In this document: one piece after another, positions 8,749-17,399 of the stretch
Layout: the number at the start of each line of letters is the position of its first letter
How positions within the stretch are numbered: position 1 is the first letter of the stretch
Source of the DNA: Citricoccus zhacaiensis
GTDB taxonomy: Bacteria > Actinomycetota > Actinomycetes > Actinomycetales > Micrococcaceae
Assembly (NCBI RefSeq): GCF_014645315.1
Contig: NZ_BMLQ01000001.1
Coordinates: 181,665-245,664 of the forward strand
DNA: 64,000 nt
Reading direction: 5' to 3'
Position numbers and translations under genes: made by a program
Notes under the pieces: generated by a model
Seen by the model: the letters and a program-made list of their open reading frames with translations, nothing else
Databases searched by the model: none
Told to the model about the DNA's origin: nothing

Positions 8749-9164
8749 CAGGCTCCCTCCCCCTGCTCGTGCTGGAGGGTGGCCCACAGCCCGTAGCCGT
8801 GCATCGCCTGGACGTGGCGTTCGGATTCCTCCCGGCCACCGGAGGAGACGATCGCCTTGCCCTCCTGGTGGACCTGGAGCATCAAGGAGTCCGCCTTGGT
8901 GCGGCTGAAGCCGAAATAGGACCGGAACACATAGGAGACGTAGCTCATGAGGTTGACGGGATCATTCCACACGACCACCTGCCAGGGCCGGTCAGCGGCG
9001 GTGCGCTCAGCGGTCCCGGCAGAGGTCTCCTCCCGCTCCAAGACGTCTGTTCCGGTCCCGGGCCGTCCGCCCGGAAGATCTCGGGGGCGGTCCTGGTGAG
9101 AACCGCTGTGAGCGCCATCCCGGAGCCCGGGGGACCTGCCAGGGGAACTGAGGGTCGAGAACAT
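8748..9164 (-). CDS. clpS: ATP-dependent Clp protease adaptor ClpS
   Basis: A 138-residue adaptor that binds N-degron substrates and delivers them to ClpC/ClpA-ClpP. The conserved domain is the C-terminal 80 residues: [20 protein letters not shown], the HVQAMHGYG stretch and the terminal LQHE. The N-terminal 55 residues are a low-complexity extension. ATG 9164 is chosen over upstream in-frame starts because a minus-strand TAGAAT lies exactly 7 nt upstream, implying a leaderless mRNA. The gene is divergent from pncB and overlaps DUF2017 downstream, the same arrangement as in M. tuberculosis. Confidence 0.93.
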   Translation of the reverse strand: MFSTLSSPGRSPGLRDGAHSGSHQDRPRDLPGGRPGTGTDVLEREETSAGTAERTAADRPWQVVVWNDPVNLMSYVSYVFRSYFGFSRTKADSLMLQVHQEGKAIVSSGGREESERHVQAMHGYGLWATLQHEQGEGA

Positions 9165-9171
9165 GGCAGCC

Positions 9172-9177
9172 ATTCTA
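9172..9177 (-). promoter_or_regulatory. -10 hexamer for leaderless clpS
   Basis: Minus-strand TAGAAT with a 7-nt spacer to ATG 9164. It decides the clpS start among several in-frame candidates. Confidence 0.55.
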
Positions 9178-9249
9178 CGGCGGACGGTGTCCAGCCCTCC
9201 GCGTCCAGCACCCTGCACCCGGCGTCCAAGCGGAGTCAGGAGTTGTAGG

Positions 9250-10599
9250 GTGTCAGTCGTGACCGACCAGATTTCCACCGGCCCTGCCGGTTGGCTGCTC
9301 CCGACGTCCCTGTTCACGGACCACTATGAACTGACCATGTTGGAGGCCGCCCTCCAGTCAGGGGCAGCGCACCGCCGCAGCCTATTCGAGGTCTTCGCCC
9401 GCCGCCTGGCCGAGGGCCGCCGCTACGGCGTGGTGGCGGGGACCGGGCGCCTGCTCGAGGGACTGGCCACCTTTCGCTTCGGCACCGAGGAACTCGATTT
9501 CCTCTCCGACCAACGGGTAGTCAATGACACCACCCTGCAGTGGCTGGCCGATTTCCGGTTCTCCGGCAACATCTACGGCTACGCCGAGGGTGAGGCGTAC
9601 TTCCCCTATTCGCCGCTCCTCCAGGTCGAGTCGACCTTCGCCGAGGCCTGCATCCTCGAGACCTACCTGCTGTCCGTGCTCAACTACGACTCCGCGGTGG
9701 CCTCGGCCGCAGCGCGCATGACCTCCGCCGCCAACGGCCGCCCCTGCATCGAGATGGGCTCGCGACGGATCAATGAGGAGTCCGCCGTCGCCGCAGCCCG
9801 AGCGGCCGTCATCGCGGGCTTCGCCTCCACCTCCAACCTCGCCGCCGGAAGCCGCTACGGCCTGGAGACGGTCGGCACCGCTGCCCACTCCTTCACCCTG
9901 TTGCACGATTCCGAACGCGAGGCATTCGAGGCCCAAGTGGCCTCGTTGGGCAAGGACACCACCCTGCTGGTGGACACCTTCGACGTGGAGTCCGGCGTCC
10001 GCACCGCCGTCGAGGTGGCCGGACGGGAGCTGCGCAACGTGCGGCTGGACTCGGGTGACCTGGTGGAGCAGGCGCATTGGGTGCGCTCCCTGCTCAACGA
10101 GCTCGGCAACCACGAGACCGGCATCATGGTCACCTCGGACCTGGACGAGTACGCCATCGCCCACCTGCAGTCGGCGCCGGTGAACTCGTACGGCGTGGGA
10201 ACCCGGCTGGTCACCGGCTCGGGCGCCCCCACGGCGTCGATGGTCTACAAGCTGGTCAGCCGCCAGGACGGCAACGGCGAATGGATCGATGTGGCCAAGG
10301 CCGCCTCCGGCAAGAATTCCCTGGGCGGCCGCAAGCACGCGGTCCGCCGGCTCAACGGGTCCGGCCGCGCCACCGCCGAACTGCTCACGGTCAACCAGCG
10401 GGCCGAATCCGAGGGCGACAACCGCCCGCTGCAACACGCCTTCGTCCGCGATGGTGAGCTCCAGCCCGGCTGGACCGGACCGGCCGCCGTCACCCGCGCG
10501 GCAGACCGGCACCGGGCCTCCCGTGCGGAATTGCCCGCCGCTGTGCGTAGACTGCAGCCCGGCGAACCGGTCATCCCGACCGTGTTCAACGAGGCCTGA
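9250..10599 (+). CDS. pncB: nicotinate phosphoribosyltransferase
   Basis: A 449-residue cytosolic enzyme that joins nicotinate to PRPP (with ATP hydrolysis) to give nicotinate mononucleotide for NAD salvage. Signatures are [18 protein letters not shown] near 20, [12 protein letters not shown]-like text near 45, the conserved EMGSRRI near 170, NVRLDSGDL near 262 and [10 protein letters not shown] near 315. GTG 9250 is used because AGGAG lies at 9238-9242, 7 nt upstream; a GTG at 9259 is too far from it. Its 3' neighbour, 54 nt away, is nicotinamidase, making a two-step salvage operon. Confidence 0.95.
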   Translation: MSVVTDQISTGPAGWLLPTSLFTDHYELTMLEAALQSGAAHRRSLFEVFARRLAEGRRYGVVAGTGRLLEGLATFRFGTEELDFLSDQRVVNDTTLQWLADFRFSGNIYGYAEGEAYFPYSPLLQVESTFAEACILETYLLSVLNYDSAVASAAARMTSAANGRPCIEMGSRRINEESAVAAARAAVIAGFASTSNLAAGSRYGLETVGTAAHSFTLLHDSEREAFEAQVASLGKDTTLLVDTFDVESGVRTAVEVAGRELRNVRLDSGDLVEQAHWVRSLLNELGNHETGIMVTSDLDEYAIAHLQSAPVNSYGVGTRLVTGSGAPTASMVYKLVSRQDGNGEWIDVAKAASGKNSLGGRKHAVRRLNGSGRATAELLTVNQRAESEGDNRPLQHAFVRDGELQPGWTGPAAVTRAADRHRASRAELPAAVRRLQPGEPVIPTVFNEA

Positions 10600-10653
10600 G
10601 GGCCTCCCCCACCACCGCTACACCCCCGCGTCAGAACAGGAAAGAACTTCACC

Positions 10654-11325
10654 ATGCGCGCCTTGGTCATCGTGGATGTGCAAAACGACTTCTGTGAGGG
10701 CGGCAGCCTCGGCACCGACGGCGGCGCTCGGCTGGCCGGCCGGATCACGGCCTTCCTGGACGAGCACGCCCAGGACTACGCCGCGGTCGTCGCCACCCGC
10801 GACTGGCACGTGGATCCGGGTCCCCACTTCGCCGACGAGGGCACCGAGCCGGACTACACCGAGACCTGGCCCGTGCACTGCGTCGCCGGAACCGGCGGCG
10901 CCGAACTGCATCCGGAGCTGGACTCCGAATTCATCGACGCCCAGTTCCTGAAGGGCCGCTTCGACGCCTCGTACTCCGGCTTCGACGGGCAGCTCGGCGT
11001 TCCGGACATGGTGCGCTCCGGCGCCCCCGAGGGCACGTCCGGCCCCTTCGGCGCCACTGCTGCTGCCGCCACGGCCGTCGAAGAGGACGCCCCGGGCCTG
11101 GACGACTGGCTGCGTGCCGAGGGCATCAACTCCGTCACCGTGGTCGGCATCGCCACCGACCACTGCGTCCGAGCCACCGTGCTGGACGCCATCGACGCCG
11201 GCTATGACACCTCCGTGTTCACGGACCTCGTGACGGGCGTGGACCCGGAGCGGTCCGAGGAGGCCCTGGAACTCATGGAGGAGAACGGCGCCGTGCTGCA
11301 GGTGTGGGGCGGCACGGCGGACTAG
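10654..11325 (+). CDS. pncA: nicotinamidase / pyrazinamidase
   Basis: A 223-residue isochorismatase-fold amidase converting nicotinamide to nicotinate and ammonia. The catalytic triad is visible as D8 (VDVQNDF), K100 (FLKGRFDAS) and C171 (TDHCVRAT), and metal ligands as D50, H52 and H58 (RDWHVDPGPHF). About 30 residues (113-145, Gly/Ala/Ser-rich) are inserted relative to the M. tuberculosis enzyme. An AGGAAAG ribosome-binding site precedes the ATG. It lies directly after pncB, so its product feeds the neighbouring transferase. Confidence 0.95.
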   Translation: MRALVIVDVQNDFCEGGSLGTDGGARLAGRITAFLDEHAQDYAAVVATRDWHVDPGPHFADEGTEPDYTETWPVHCVAGTGGAELHPELDSEFIDAQFLKGRFDASYSGFDGQLGVPDMVRSGAPEGTSGPFGATAAAATAVEEDAPGLDDWLRAEGINSVTVVGIATDHCVRATVLDAIDAGYDTSVFTDLVTGVDPERSEEALELMEENGAVLQVWGGTAD

Positions 11326-11346
11326 GGCCGCGTCCTCACATCCACG

Positions 11347-13191
11347 TCACTTCCGGCCGACGAACCAGCCCTGGAGGGTCTTCAGCCGGGTCTCCAGCTG
11401 CTCGGCCGTTGCCTGGGGCACGGCCGGCCCGCCGCTGATCTCGCGGAGGCGGTTGTGGATCATCCCGTGCGGGGTCCCGGACCGTGCCGACCAGGCGGAG
11501 ACGTTCTTGGACAGCTCCGACCTCATCTGCTTGAGGCGGCGGTGGTCCACCACCTGCTCGGCCCCCGGGCCCGCACCGTGGTGTGCCTGGTCCGCCGCTG
11601 CGTTCCCGCTGGTCCTGGGCCGGCGCTTGAGTTGATCGGCCTGGCGCTGGCGCAACAGCTCTCCCACCTGCTCGGCGTCCAGGAGACCCGGGATGCCGAG
11701 GAAGTCCAGCTCGTCCTCGGAACCGATCGCCCCGCCGGTGCCGAACTCGGAGCCGTCGAACAGGACCTTGTCGAAGGACGCCTGGGATTCCAGGGCCTTG
11801 AACTCGGACTTCGTCAGGGAGTCCGAGGCCCGCTCCTGCCGGTTGGCCGCTGCCAGCAGGTCCTCTTCCGGAGACTGGGACAAGTCCTCAAGCCCGTCCA
11901 CCCCGGCCGCGGATTCGGGCCGGTCCAGGGCGTGGTCCCGTTCGGCCTCCATCTCGTTGGCCAGCAGCATCAGCTGCGGCACTGACGGCAGGAAGACACT
12001 GGCGGTCTCCCCGCGCTTGCGGGAACGCACGAAGCGGCCGACGGCCTGGGCGAAGAACAGCGGCGTGGACGTGGACGTGGCGTACACGCCCACGCAGAGC
12101 CGCGGCACGTCGACGCCCTCGGACACCATGCGTACGGCGACCATCCACCGTTGGGTCCCGGCCGAGAACTCCTCGATCTTGTCCGAGGCCCCCTTGTCGT
12201 CCGAGAGCACCACCGTGACCTCCTCGCCGGTGATCCGCGTCAGCTGCGCGGCGTACGCCCGCGCATCCTCGTGGTCGGTCGCGATGACGAGCGCGCCGGC
12301 GTCGGGCACATTGCGCCGCACCTCGGTGAGGCGACGATCCGCGGCCGCCAGGACCGAGGGGATCCACTCCCCCTCCGGGTTGAGCGCCGTCCGCCAGGCC
12401 TGGGCCGTGATGTCCTTGGTGGCGGCCTCGCCGAGCTGGGCCTCCATGATGTCGCCCGTGCTGGTCTTCCAGCGCATCTGACCGGAGTACGCCATGAAGA
12501 TCACGGGACGCACCACGTGGTCGCGCAGGGCCGGGCCATAGCCGTAGGTGTAGTCGGACTTCGAGCGGCGGATGCCGTCGTCGTACTCCACGTACTCGAC
12601 GAACGGGATGGTCGCCGTGTCGGAGCGGAACGGGGTGCCGGTCAGGGACAGCCGCCGGGTGGCGGGCTCGAACGCCTCGCGGATGCCGTCACCCCAGCTC
12701 AGGGCGTCGCCGCCATGGTGGATCTCGTCCAGGATCACCAGGGTCCGTGCGTTCTCGGTGCGGTTGCGGTGCAGGACGGGTTTCGAGGCGACCTGGGCGT
12801 ACGTCAGCGCGACGCCGATGTACTCGTCCCCGTGCCGTCCGTCCGCGTTCTTGAAGTTGGGATCGATCGCGACGCCGATGCGGGCCGCCGAATCCGCCCA
12901 CTGGCGTTTGAGGTGCTCCGTCGGCGCAACGACGGCGATGCGGGTGACGGTCCCGGCCTCCAGCAGCATCTTGGCCACGCGCAGGGCGAACGTGGTCTTG
13001 CCGGCGCCGGGCGTGGCGACCGCCATGAAGTCCCGCGGCTGCCGGGACAGGTACAGCTCCAGGGCCTCCTGCTGCCATTGGCGCAGTTTCGGGGCGGTAC
13101 CCCAGGCAGCCCGCTCCGGCAGCGCCGGCGGCAGGTCGTCACCGATGTGGAACAGGGCGCCGGGCACGGCATCAGTCACAGGATCAGACAC
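11347..13191 (-). CDS. SF2 DEAD/DEAH-type helicase
   Basis: A 614-residue superfamily 2 NTP-dependent helicase of the XPB/type III restriction-like class. The Walker A motif PGAGKTT is at residues 61-67 and the Walker B motif DEIH at 155-158. Motif III-like SLTGTPFRSD lies near 185 and the C-terminal helicase signature GRFVRSRKRGE near 395. The last 200 residues are charged and carry no recognised domain. Start is a GTG; the nearest purine-rich stretch is about 15 nt upstream, so the start is not certain. It lies downstream of a DUF3039 gene on the same strand. A repair role is plausible but not shown. Confidence 0.88.
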   Translation of the reverse strand: MSDPVTDAVPGALFHIGDDLPPALPERAAWGTAPKLRQWQQEALELYLSRQPRDFMAVATPGAGKTTFALRVAKMLLEAGTVTRIAVVAPTEHLKRQWADSAARIGVAIDPNFKNADGRHGDEYIGVALTYAQVASKPVLHRNRTENARTLVILDEIHHGGDALSWGDGIREAFEPATRRLSLTGTPFRSDTATIPFVEYVEYDDGIRRSKSDYTYGYGPALRDHVVRPVIFMAYSGQMRWKTSTGDIMEAQLGEAATKDITAQAWRTALNPEGEWIPSVLAAADRRLTEVRRNVPDAGALVIATDHEDARAYAAQLTRITGEEVTVVLSDDKGASDKIEEFSAGTQRWMVAVRMVSEGVDVPRLCVGVYATSTSTPLFFAQAVGRFVRSRKRGETASVFLPSVPQLMLLANEMEAERDHALDRPESAAGVDGLEDLSQSPEEDLLAAANRQERASDSLTKSEFKALESQASFDKVLFDGSEFGTGGAIGSEDELDFLGIPGLLDAEQVGELLRQRQADQLKRRPRTSGNAAADQAHHGAGPGAEQVVDHRRLKQMRSELSKNVSAWSARSGTPHGMIHNRLREISGGPAVPQATAEQLETRLKTLQGWFVGRK

Positions 13192-13334
13192 GGATCTTCG
13201 GAGGCCTCCTCGCGGGCGTGGGCATGCACATCGTCATGCGTGGAACGGTCGGGGACCGCGTGATCAGAGAGTCATCGGCACGATGCCGGCCGGCCGGGTG
13301 CGGCGCGGTCCGTCACGTGGGCGCGGTCAGGGAA

Positions 13335-13370
13335 AGACGGGTGTGAAGACGGGTGTTAAGACGGGTGCTG
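13335..13370. repeat. 12-bp tandem repeat (AGACGGGTGTGA)
   Basis: Three 12-bp units at 13335-13346, 13347-13358 and 13359-13370 differ by one or two bases. They lie in the 206-nt gap between the DUF3039 gene and the helicase; nothing else was recognised there. Confidence 0.8.
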
Positions 13371-13397
13371 AACGGTGCGGAAAAGCAGCACCGTGGC

Positions 13398-13772
13398 TCA
13401 GCCGCGACCGCCGAACCAGCCGCGCCGTCCCCCGCCGGATCCGCCCTTGCCGGAGTCCCCGCCGGAGTCGCCGTCCTTGGGGGACTTCAGGCCGTCGTAG
13501 ATCTCCTTGCACTCCGGGCAGACCGGGAACCGCTCCGGGTCCCGGCCCGGGGTCCACACCTTGCCGCAGAGGGCCACCACGGGTTCGCCGGTGACGGCAG
13601 ACTCCATGATCTTCTCCTTGCGGACATAGTGCGAGAAGCGCTCGTGGTCGCCCGGCTCGGCGTCCTGCAGCTGCTCCTGGCGGTCGAGGACCGCAGCTCC
13701 GCCGCTGCTGGGGCCGCCGGGAGCCCCCGGGGCGCCAGGCTGATGGGGGTCAGGATCGGCAGGCAAACTCAT
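13398..13772 (-). CDS. DUF3039 family protein
   Basis: A 124-residue protein. The central block (about 43-92) matches the actinobacterial DUF3039 family: FSHYVRKEKIMESAVTGE, then ALCGKVWTP and CPECKEIYD, where three cysteines suggest a metal site. The N-terminus is Pro/Gly-rich and the C-terminus is a Gly/Arg/Lys tail ending GWFGGRG, possibly nucleic-acid-binding. ATG 13772 has TAGACT exactly 7 nt upstream, the leaderless pattern; the frame is open further to 13829 but that segment is not family-like. It precedes the SF2 helicase on the same strand by 206 nt. Function unknown. Confidence 0.85.
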   Translation of the reverse strand: MSLPADPDPHQPGAPGAPGGPSSGGAAVLDRQEQLQDAEPGDHERFSHYVRKEKIMESAVTGEPVVALCGKVWTPGRDPERFPVCPECKEIYDGLKSPKDGDSGGDSGKGGSGGGRRGWFGGRG

Positions 13773-13779
13773 GCCCACC

Positions 13780-13785
13780 AGTCTA
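13780..13785 (-). promoter_or_regulatory. -10 hexamer for leaderless DUF3039 gene
   Basis: Minus-strand TAGACT with a 7-nt spacer to ATG 13772. The same hexamer and spacing occur at nucS and argS. Confidence 0.6.
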
Positions 13786-13842
13786 CCGCCCCCGCACCCG
13801 GGTGGAGGCAAGTCTGCGGGCAGGATCAAGGTCAGGGGCCAC

Positions 13843-15420
13843 TCAGCCGGTCGCGGCCAGCACCGACTGGTAGGTCTCTGCCTGGGAGCGGTCGAACCAC
13901 TTCGCGCCGAGCCGGATGCCCAGCCACAGCAGGAACACGCCCAGTCCCAGGCCCACCACGAGGGTGATCCACATCAGCAGCATGGTGCCGGTGGCCAGGG
14001 CCACGACGTAGAGGATCAGGCCGGGCAGGCAGAGCGCACCGACCACGACCATGGCGCCGAGGGAGATGAGCATCATGCGCATGCCACCGCCTTCAGGCGT
14101 GGCGAACGGACTGGCGCCGGGTGGCGGCACCGGGTAGATGAACCGGGCCGAGACCAGGGCGGAGACACCCGCCCCGGTCAACAGGGCGCCGATCCCGACG
14201 CCGATCAGCCCGGGCAGCAGCCACCATTGGGCGGCCATCCACACGGTGGCGACGGTGAACAGCAGCGTCACCGGGATCCCCCACGCCAGCAGGGAGCCGG
14301 TCCGGCCGACGCGGTCGTCCCGGCCGGAGACACCGGCGGTCACGTGCTGGGCGAAGGCCGACCCGTCATAGCTGATGTCCGCGGAGATGGAGTATCCGAG
14401 CATGAAGCCGGTGATGGGACCCATCAACAGGATCATGACGTACTCACCGGACTGGTAACCGAGGAACCAGAAGAGCACCAGCAGCAGCGGCAACACCACC
14501 AGGGAGGCCGAGTAGCGGGGATCCTTGAGCCAGTAGATCAGCGAGCGGGCGGCGATGGCTCCGGCCGGCGTCCCTGGGAACACCCCCAGCAGGCCCAATC
14601 CGGTCTTGGTCTTCGAGCTGGCGGGGCCGGAACCGCGCACCTGCGCATAGCTGCGGTTCACGGCCAGCTGCCAGAGCCACAGGGCCCCGGCCACCCACAC
14701 CAGGCACAATACGGCCTGGGCCATGGCCTCGAGTGGGCGCCCCTCGGCCAGCGCCCAGGGTGCCCCCGTGAAGGAGCCGAGCGGGGTCCAGGCGATGATG
14801 GCCGCCAGGCCGGGCAGCTGTTCCAGGGCCGCCTCCACGGATTCGACGATGCCGGCGAAGATGACACCGGCCAGCATCAGGGGGATGAAGGCGACGATGG
14901 ACATGATCTCGCGGATCCGCCGTTGTCCGGTGATCCCGGCCAGCAGTCCGGTCACGGCGTAGGAGATGCAGATGCAGAAGACGGCTCCCAGGATGGTGGT
15001 CGGCACCGCCAACAGCATCGGGCCGGCCTGATCCCGCCACGCGAGCGTGGACAGCAGGAAGCCGATGAGGGTGGCCGCGCCGGGGATCGTGGCGAGTCCG
15101 GCCATGGCCAGGCCGAGGACCAGCTGACGGGACGGGACCCCGAAGGTCGCGAAGTTCGCCGGGTCCAGGGTCAGGTCCACACCGGTGAAGAACACGGGGA
15201 CGATGATCCAGCCGAGCACGGCGACGGCCCCCACCAGCGTGAGGATGGTGCCCCGGGCGTCCGTCTCGAGTTCGGGCATGAACGAGGCTCCGACGCCCAA
15301 CATCACGAGGACGAAGGCGAGATACGCCATCAGCAGGATGGCCAGCACCAGCTGGCCGGTGCTCTTCTTCCACCCGTTGACCGTGATGGCCAGCTTCATG
15401 CGGATCAGGTGCGCAACCAT
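13843..15420 (-). CDS. ABC transporter permease (ABC-2-like, multi-spanning)
   Basis: A 525-residue integral membrane protein with roughly twelve hydrophobic segments spread across its length, for example LVGAVAVLGWIIVPVFFTG near 43-61 and GTMLLMWITLVVGLGLGVFLLWLGI near the C-terminus. No ATP-binding motif is present. It starts with ATG inside the last codons of the upstream ATPase gene (16-nt overlap), which marks it as the membrane partner of that ATPase. The pair looks like an exporter, because no substrate-binding protein is encoded nearby. Substrate unknown. Confidence 0.82.
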   Translation of the reverse strand: MVAHLIRMKLAITVNGWKKSTGQLVLAILLMAYLAFVLVMLGVGASFMPELETDARGTILTLVGAVAVLGWIIVPVFFTGVDLTLDPANFATFGVPSRQLVLGLAMAGLATIPGAATLIGFLLSTLAWRDQAGPMLLAVPTTILGAVFCICISYAVTGLLAGITGQRRIREIMSIVAFIPLMLAGVIFAGIVESVEAALEQLPGLAAIIAWTPLGSFTGAPWALAEGRPLEAMAQAVLCLVWVAGALWLWQLAVNRSYAQVRGSGPASSKTKTGLGLLGVFPGTPAGAIAARSLIYWLKDPRYSASLVVLPLLLVLFWFLGYQSGEYVMILLMGPITGFMLGYSISADISYDGSAFAQHVTAGVSGRDDRVGRTGSLLAWGIPVTLLFTVATVWMAAQWWLLPGLIGVGIGALLTGAGVSALVSARFIYPVPPPGASPFATPEGGGMRMMLISLGAMVVVGALCLPGLILYVVALATGTMLLMWITLVVGLGLGVFLLWLGIRLGAKWFDRSQAETYQSVLAATG

Positions 15421-16223
15421 GACAGTCCTTCTCCGGTCGAACGGCCGCCCACGAGATCCACGAAGCGGTCCTCGAGGCTCTGTCCATCGCGAACTTCGTC
15501 CACGGTCCCGGCCGCCAGCAGGTTGCCCTGGGCGATGATGGCCACGTGGTCACACATTCGCTGGACGAGGTCCATGACGTGGCTGGAGACGATCACCGTT
15601 CCGCCCGACTCCACGAACTGCGCCAGGATGTCCCGGATGTTGGCGGCGGAGACCGGGTCCACGGCCTCGAAGGGCTCGTCCAGGACGAGGACCTTGGGAG
15701 CATGGATCATGGCCGAGGCCAGCGCGACCTTCTTGGTCATGCCGGCCGAGTAGTCCACCACGAGCTTTCCGGCGTCCCCCGTGAGGTCCATGACCCGCAG
15801 GAGATCGGCGGTGCGCTCGGCCACCGTGTCCCGGTCCAGCCCGCGCAGGAGCCCTGAGTAGGTGACGAGCTGTTCTCCGGTGAGCCGGTCGAAGAGACGC
15901 ACGCCGTCAGCGAGCACGCCCATGCGCCGCTTGGCGGTCAGCGGCTCGGACCAGACGTCAGTGCCGTGGATCCAGACCTGTCCGTGGTCCGGGCGCAGCA
16001 GTCCCGTGGCCATGGACATGGCAGTGGTCTTGCCGGCACCGTTCGGTCCGACCAGTCCGTAGAACGAACCGGCGGGCACATCGAGGGAGATGCCGTTGAC
16101 GGCGATCTTCTCCCCGAAGCGCTTGGCCAGGCCACGGATGGCCAGGGCCGTGTCCGGATCCGGCACGGCACCGGACTGCTCTGGCGGGAACGGCGTTGAC
16201 AGGGAGCTCTCAGGATTGCTCAT
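15405..16223 (-). CDS. ABC transporter ATP-binding protein
   Basis: A 272-residue ATPase subunit. Walker A GPNGAGKTT is near residues 60-68, the signature is the degenerate YSAGMTKK near 158, Walker B VLVLDEPFEAVDP follows near 177, and the H-loop is SSHVMD near 213. It pairs with the overlapping permease gene downstream, forming a CcmA-type exporter. ATG 16223 has minus-strand TAGCGT exactly 7 nt upstream, so the operon probably begins leaderless here. A perfect 12-bp palindrome about 60 nt further upstream (16284-16295) could be an operator. Confidence 0.9.
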   Translation of the reverse strand: MSNPESSLSTPFPPEQSGAVPDPDTALAIRGLAKRFGEKIAVNGISLDVPAGSFYGLVGPNGAGKTTAMSMATGLLRPDHGQVWIHGTDVWSEPLTAKRRMGVLADGVRLFDRLTGEQLVTYSGLLRGLDRDTVAERTADLLRVMDLTGDAGKLVVDYSAGMTKKVALASAMIHAPKVLVLDEPFEAVDPVSAANIRDILAQFVESGGTVIVSSHVMDLVQRMCDHVAIIAQGNLLAAGTVDEVRDGQSLEDRFVDLVGGRSTGEGLSWLRT

Positions 16224-16230
16224 GCCCCTG

Positions 16231-16236
16231 ACGCTA
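16231..16236 (-). promoter_or_regulatory. -10 hexamer for leaderless ABC ATPase gene
   Basis: Minus-strand TAGCGT with a 7-nt spacer to ATG 16223. Confidence 0.5.
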
Positions 16237-16266
16237 GCAAGGGCGGGGCCCAGACCACGAGAACGC

Positions 16267-16295
16267 CATGGCCAGGACGGCCATGACTTAAGTCA
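16267..16295. promoter_or_regulatory. hairpin and perfect palindrome between ybbN-like gene and ABC operon
   Basis: CATGGCC-AGGAC-GGCCATG (16267-16285) is a 7-bp inverted repeat, and TGACTTAAGTCA (16284-16295) is a perfect 12-bp palindrome touching it. Because both lie after the start region of the ABC operon and before the stop of the next minus-strand gene's upstream neighbour, they could be a terminator or operator. No U-tract follows. Confidence 0.4.
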
Positions 16296-16307
16296 GGAGA
16301 AGGCTGC

Positions 16308-17330
16308 TTAGAACAATGCCATGGCCAGCGCCTTGCGGGACGCGGACGTGCGCGGGTCCTGGTCACCCACCACGGTGTAGAGGTCCACGAGGTGCTCGCG
16401 GGCGGTGTTCCGCTCCTGCCCCGGGTGGCCGGCGATGAAACGGACCAATCGGTTGAAGGCGTCTTCCACGTGGCCGCCGAGCACATCGAGATCGGCCACG
16501 TCGATCTGGGCCTGGACCTCGTCCGGCTCGGTGGCACCGCGTTCACGCACGGCATTCGAGTCCATGTCCGCGGTCCGGGCGAACAGCCCGGCGCGGGAGA
16601 GTCCCACCTTGGCCTCGGCATCGGCGGGATTCTCGGCCAAGGCCCTGCGGTAGGCGTCCTTAGCCGCCTCGTACTGGCCGGCCTCGAGCGCGTCCTGGGC
16701 CTCCTGGTGCAGCGGTGGCAGCGCCGGAGCGGCCGGAGCGTCGTTGCCCACGGACCCGCCGGCGCCCTGGCCGTAGTCGCGCGCCGGGGCCAGCGGAGGC
16801 ACCGTGCCGGAGACGCCGTTCTGGGCGGCGGCGGCGAGCAGCTCGTCCAGGAGCTGCTCGAGCTGATCGGCGGGAACCGCCTGGTTGAGGACCGGGATCG
16901 GCTGACCGGCCAGGACCGCGACGACGGCCGGCCCGGCGGCCAACCCGAAGACCTGGAGGACCTGCGGATCGGCCTCGGCATCCACTCTGGCCAGGATCAG
17001 CTGACCGCCCCGAGCGTCCACGGCGGGGGCCACGAGATCATCGATCTGCTGGCTCGCGGGATTCGAGGGTGCTGCCAGGTGGACGAGGACCGGCACCCGG
17101 GAGGAGAGCTGGACCAGCTGCTGCAGGTCACCCTGGCTGGCGTTGTCCAGGACCCAGCTCCCCGCCGGCGCGCCCTGGGCCGACGGCTGGCCGGCTGGTC
17201 CGGGTTGCCCCGGCTGGCCCGCTTGTCCGGTCTGGCCTTGCGGTCCGGGCTGGCCCGCCGGCCGCTTGAGAGCGGACAGGTCGAGGGCCCCGCGCAGGTG
17301 GGTCGGCATGGCTGGGGGCTGCTGGGACAT
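16308..17330 (-). CDS. YbbN/CnoX-like thioredoxin-fold protein with TPR-like C-terminus
   Basis: A 340-residue protein. Residues 25-60 are Gly/Pro/Gln-rich and disordered. A thioredoxin-like domain follows (about 60-175: SRVPVLVHLAAPSNPAS, VDAEADPQVLQVFGL, GPAVVAVLAGQPI). The usual CxxC is replaced by PSNP, so it cannot act as a dithiol oxidoreductase. The C-terminal half is helical with TPR-like repeats (AQDALEAGQYEAAKDAYRRAL). This layout matches YbbN-type co-chaperones. ATG 17330 is chosen for AAGGAG 8 nt upstream. It lies 70 nt downstream of the large membrane protein gene. Confidence 0.82.
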   Translation of the reverse strand: MSQQPPAMPTHLRGALDLSALKRPAGQPGPQGQTGQAGQPGQPGPAGQPSAQGAPAGSWVLDNASQGDLQQLVQLSSRVPVLVHLAAPSNPASQQIDDLVAPAVDARGGQLILARVDAEADPQVLQVFGLAAGPAVVAVLAGQPIPVLNQAVPADQLEQLLDELLAAAAQNGVSGTVPPLAPARDYGQGAGGSVGNDAPAAPALPPLHQEAQDALEAGQYEAAKDAYRRALAENPADAEAKVGLSRAGLFARTADMDSNAVRERGATEPDEVQAQIDVADLDVLGGHVEDAFNRLVRFIAGHPGQERNTAREHLVDLYTVVGDQDPRTSASRKALAMALF

Positions 17331-17399
17331 TCCGGGCACTCCTTGAAGGGATCGAGGCTGGATCGAGAGCTGAATCGAGAGTTGAGTCGGGGCCCTCCG

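Noticed and set aside
13840-15760. A 660-codon plus-strand frame rich in Gln, His and Gly
   Set aside because: It is antisense to the ABC permease and ATPase genes and has no domain signature.
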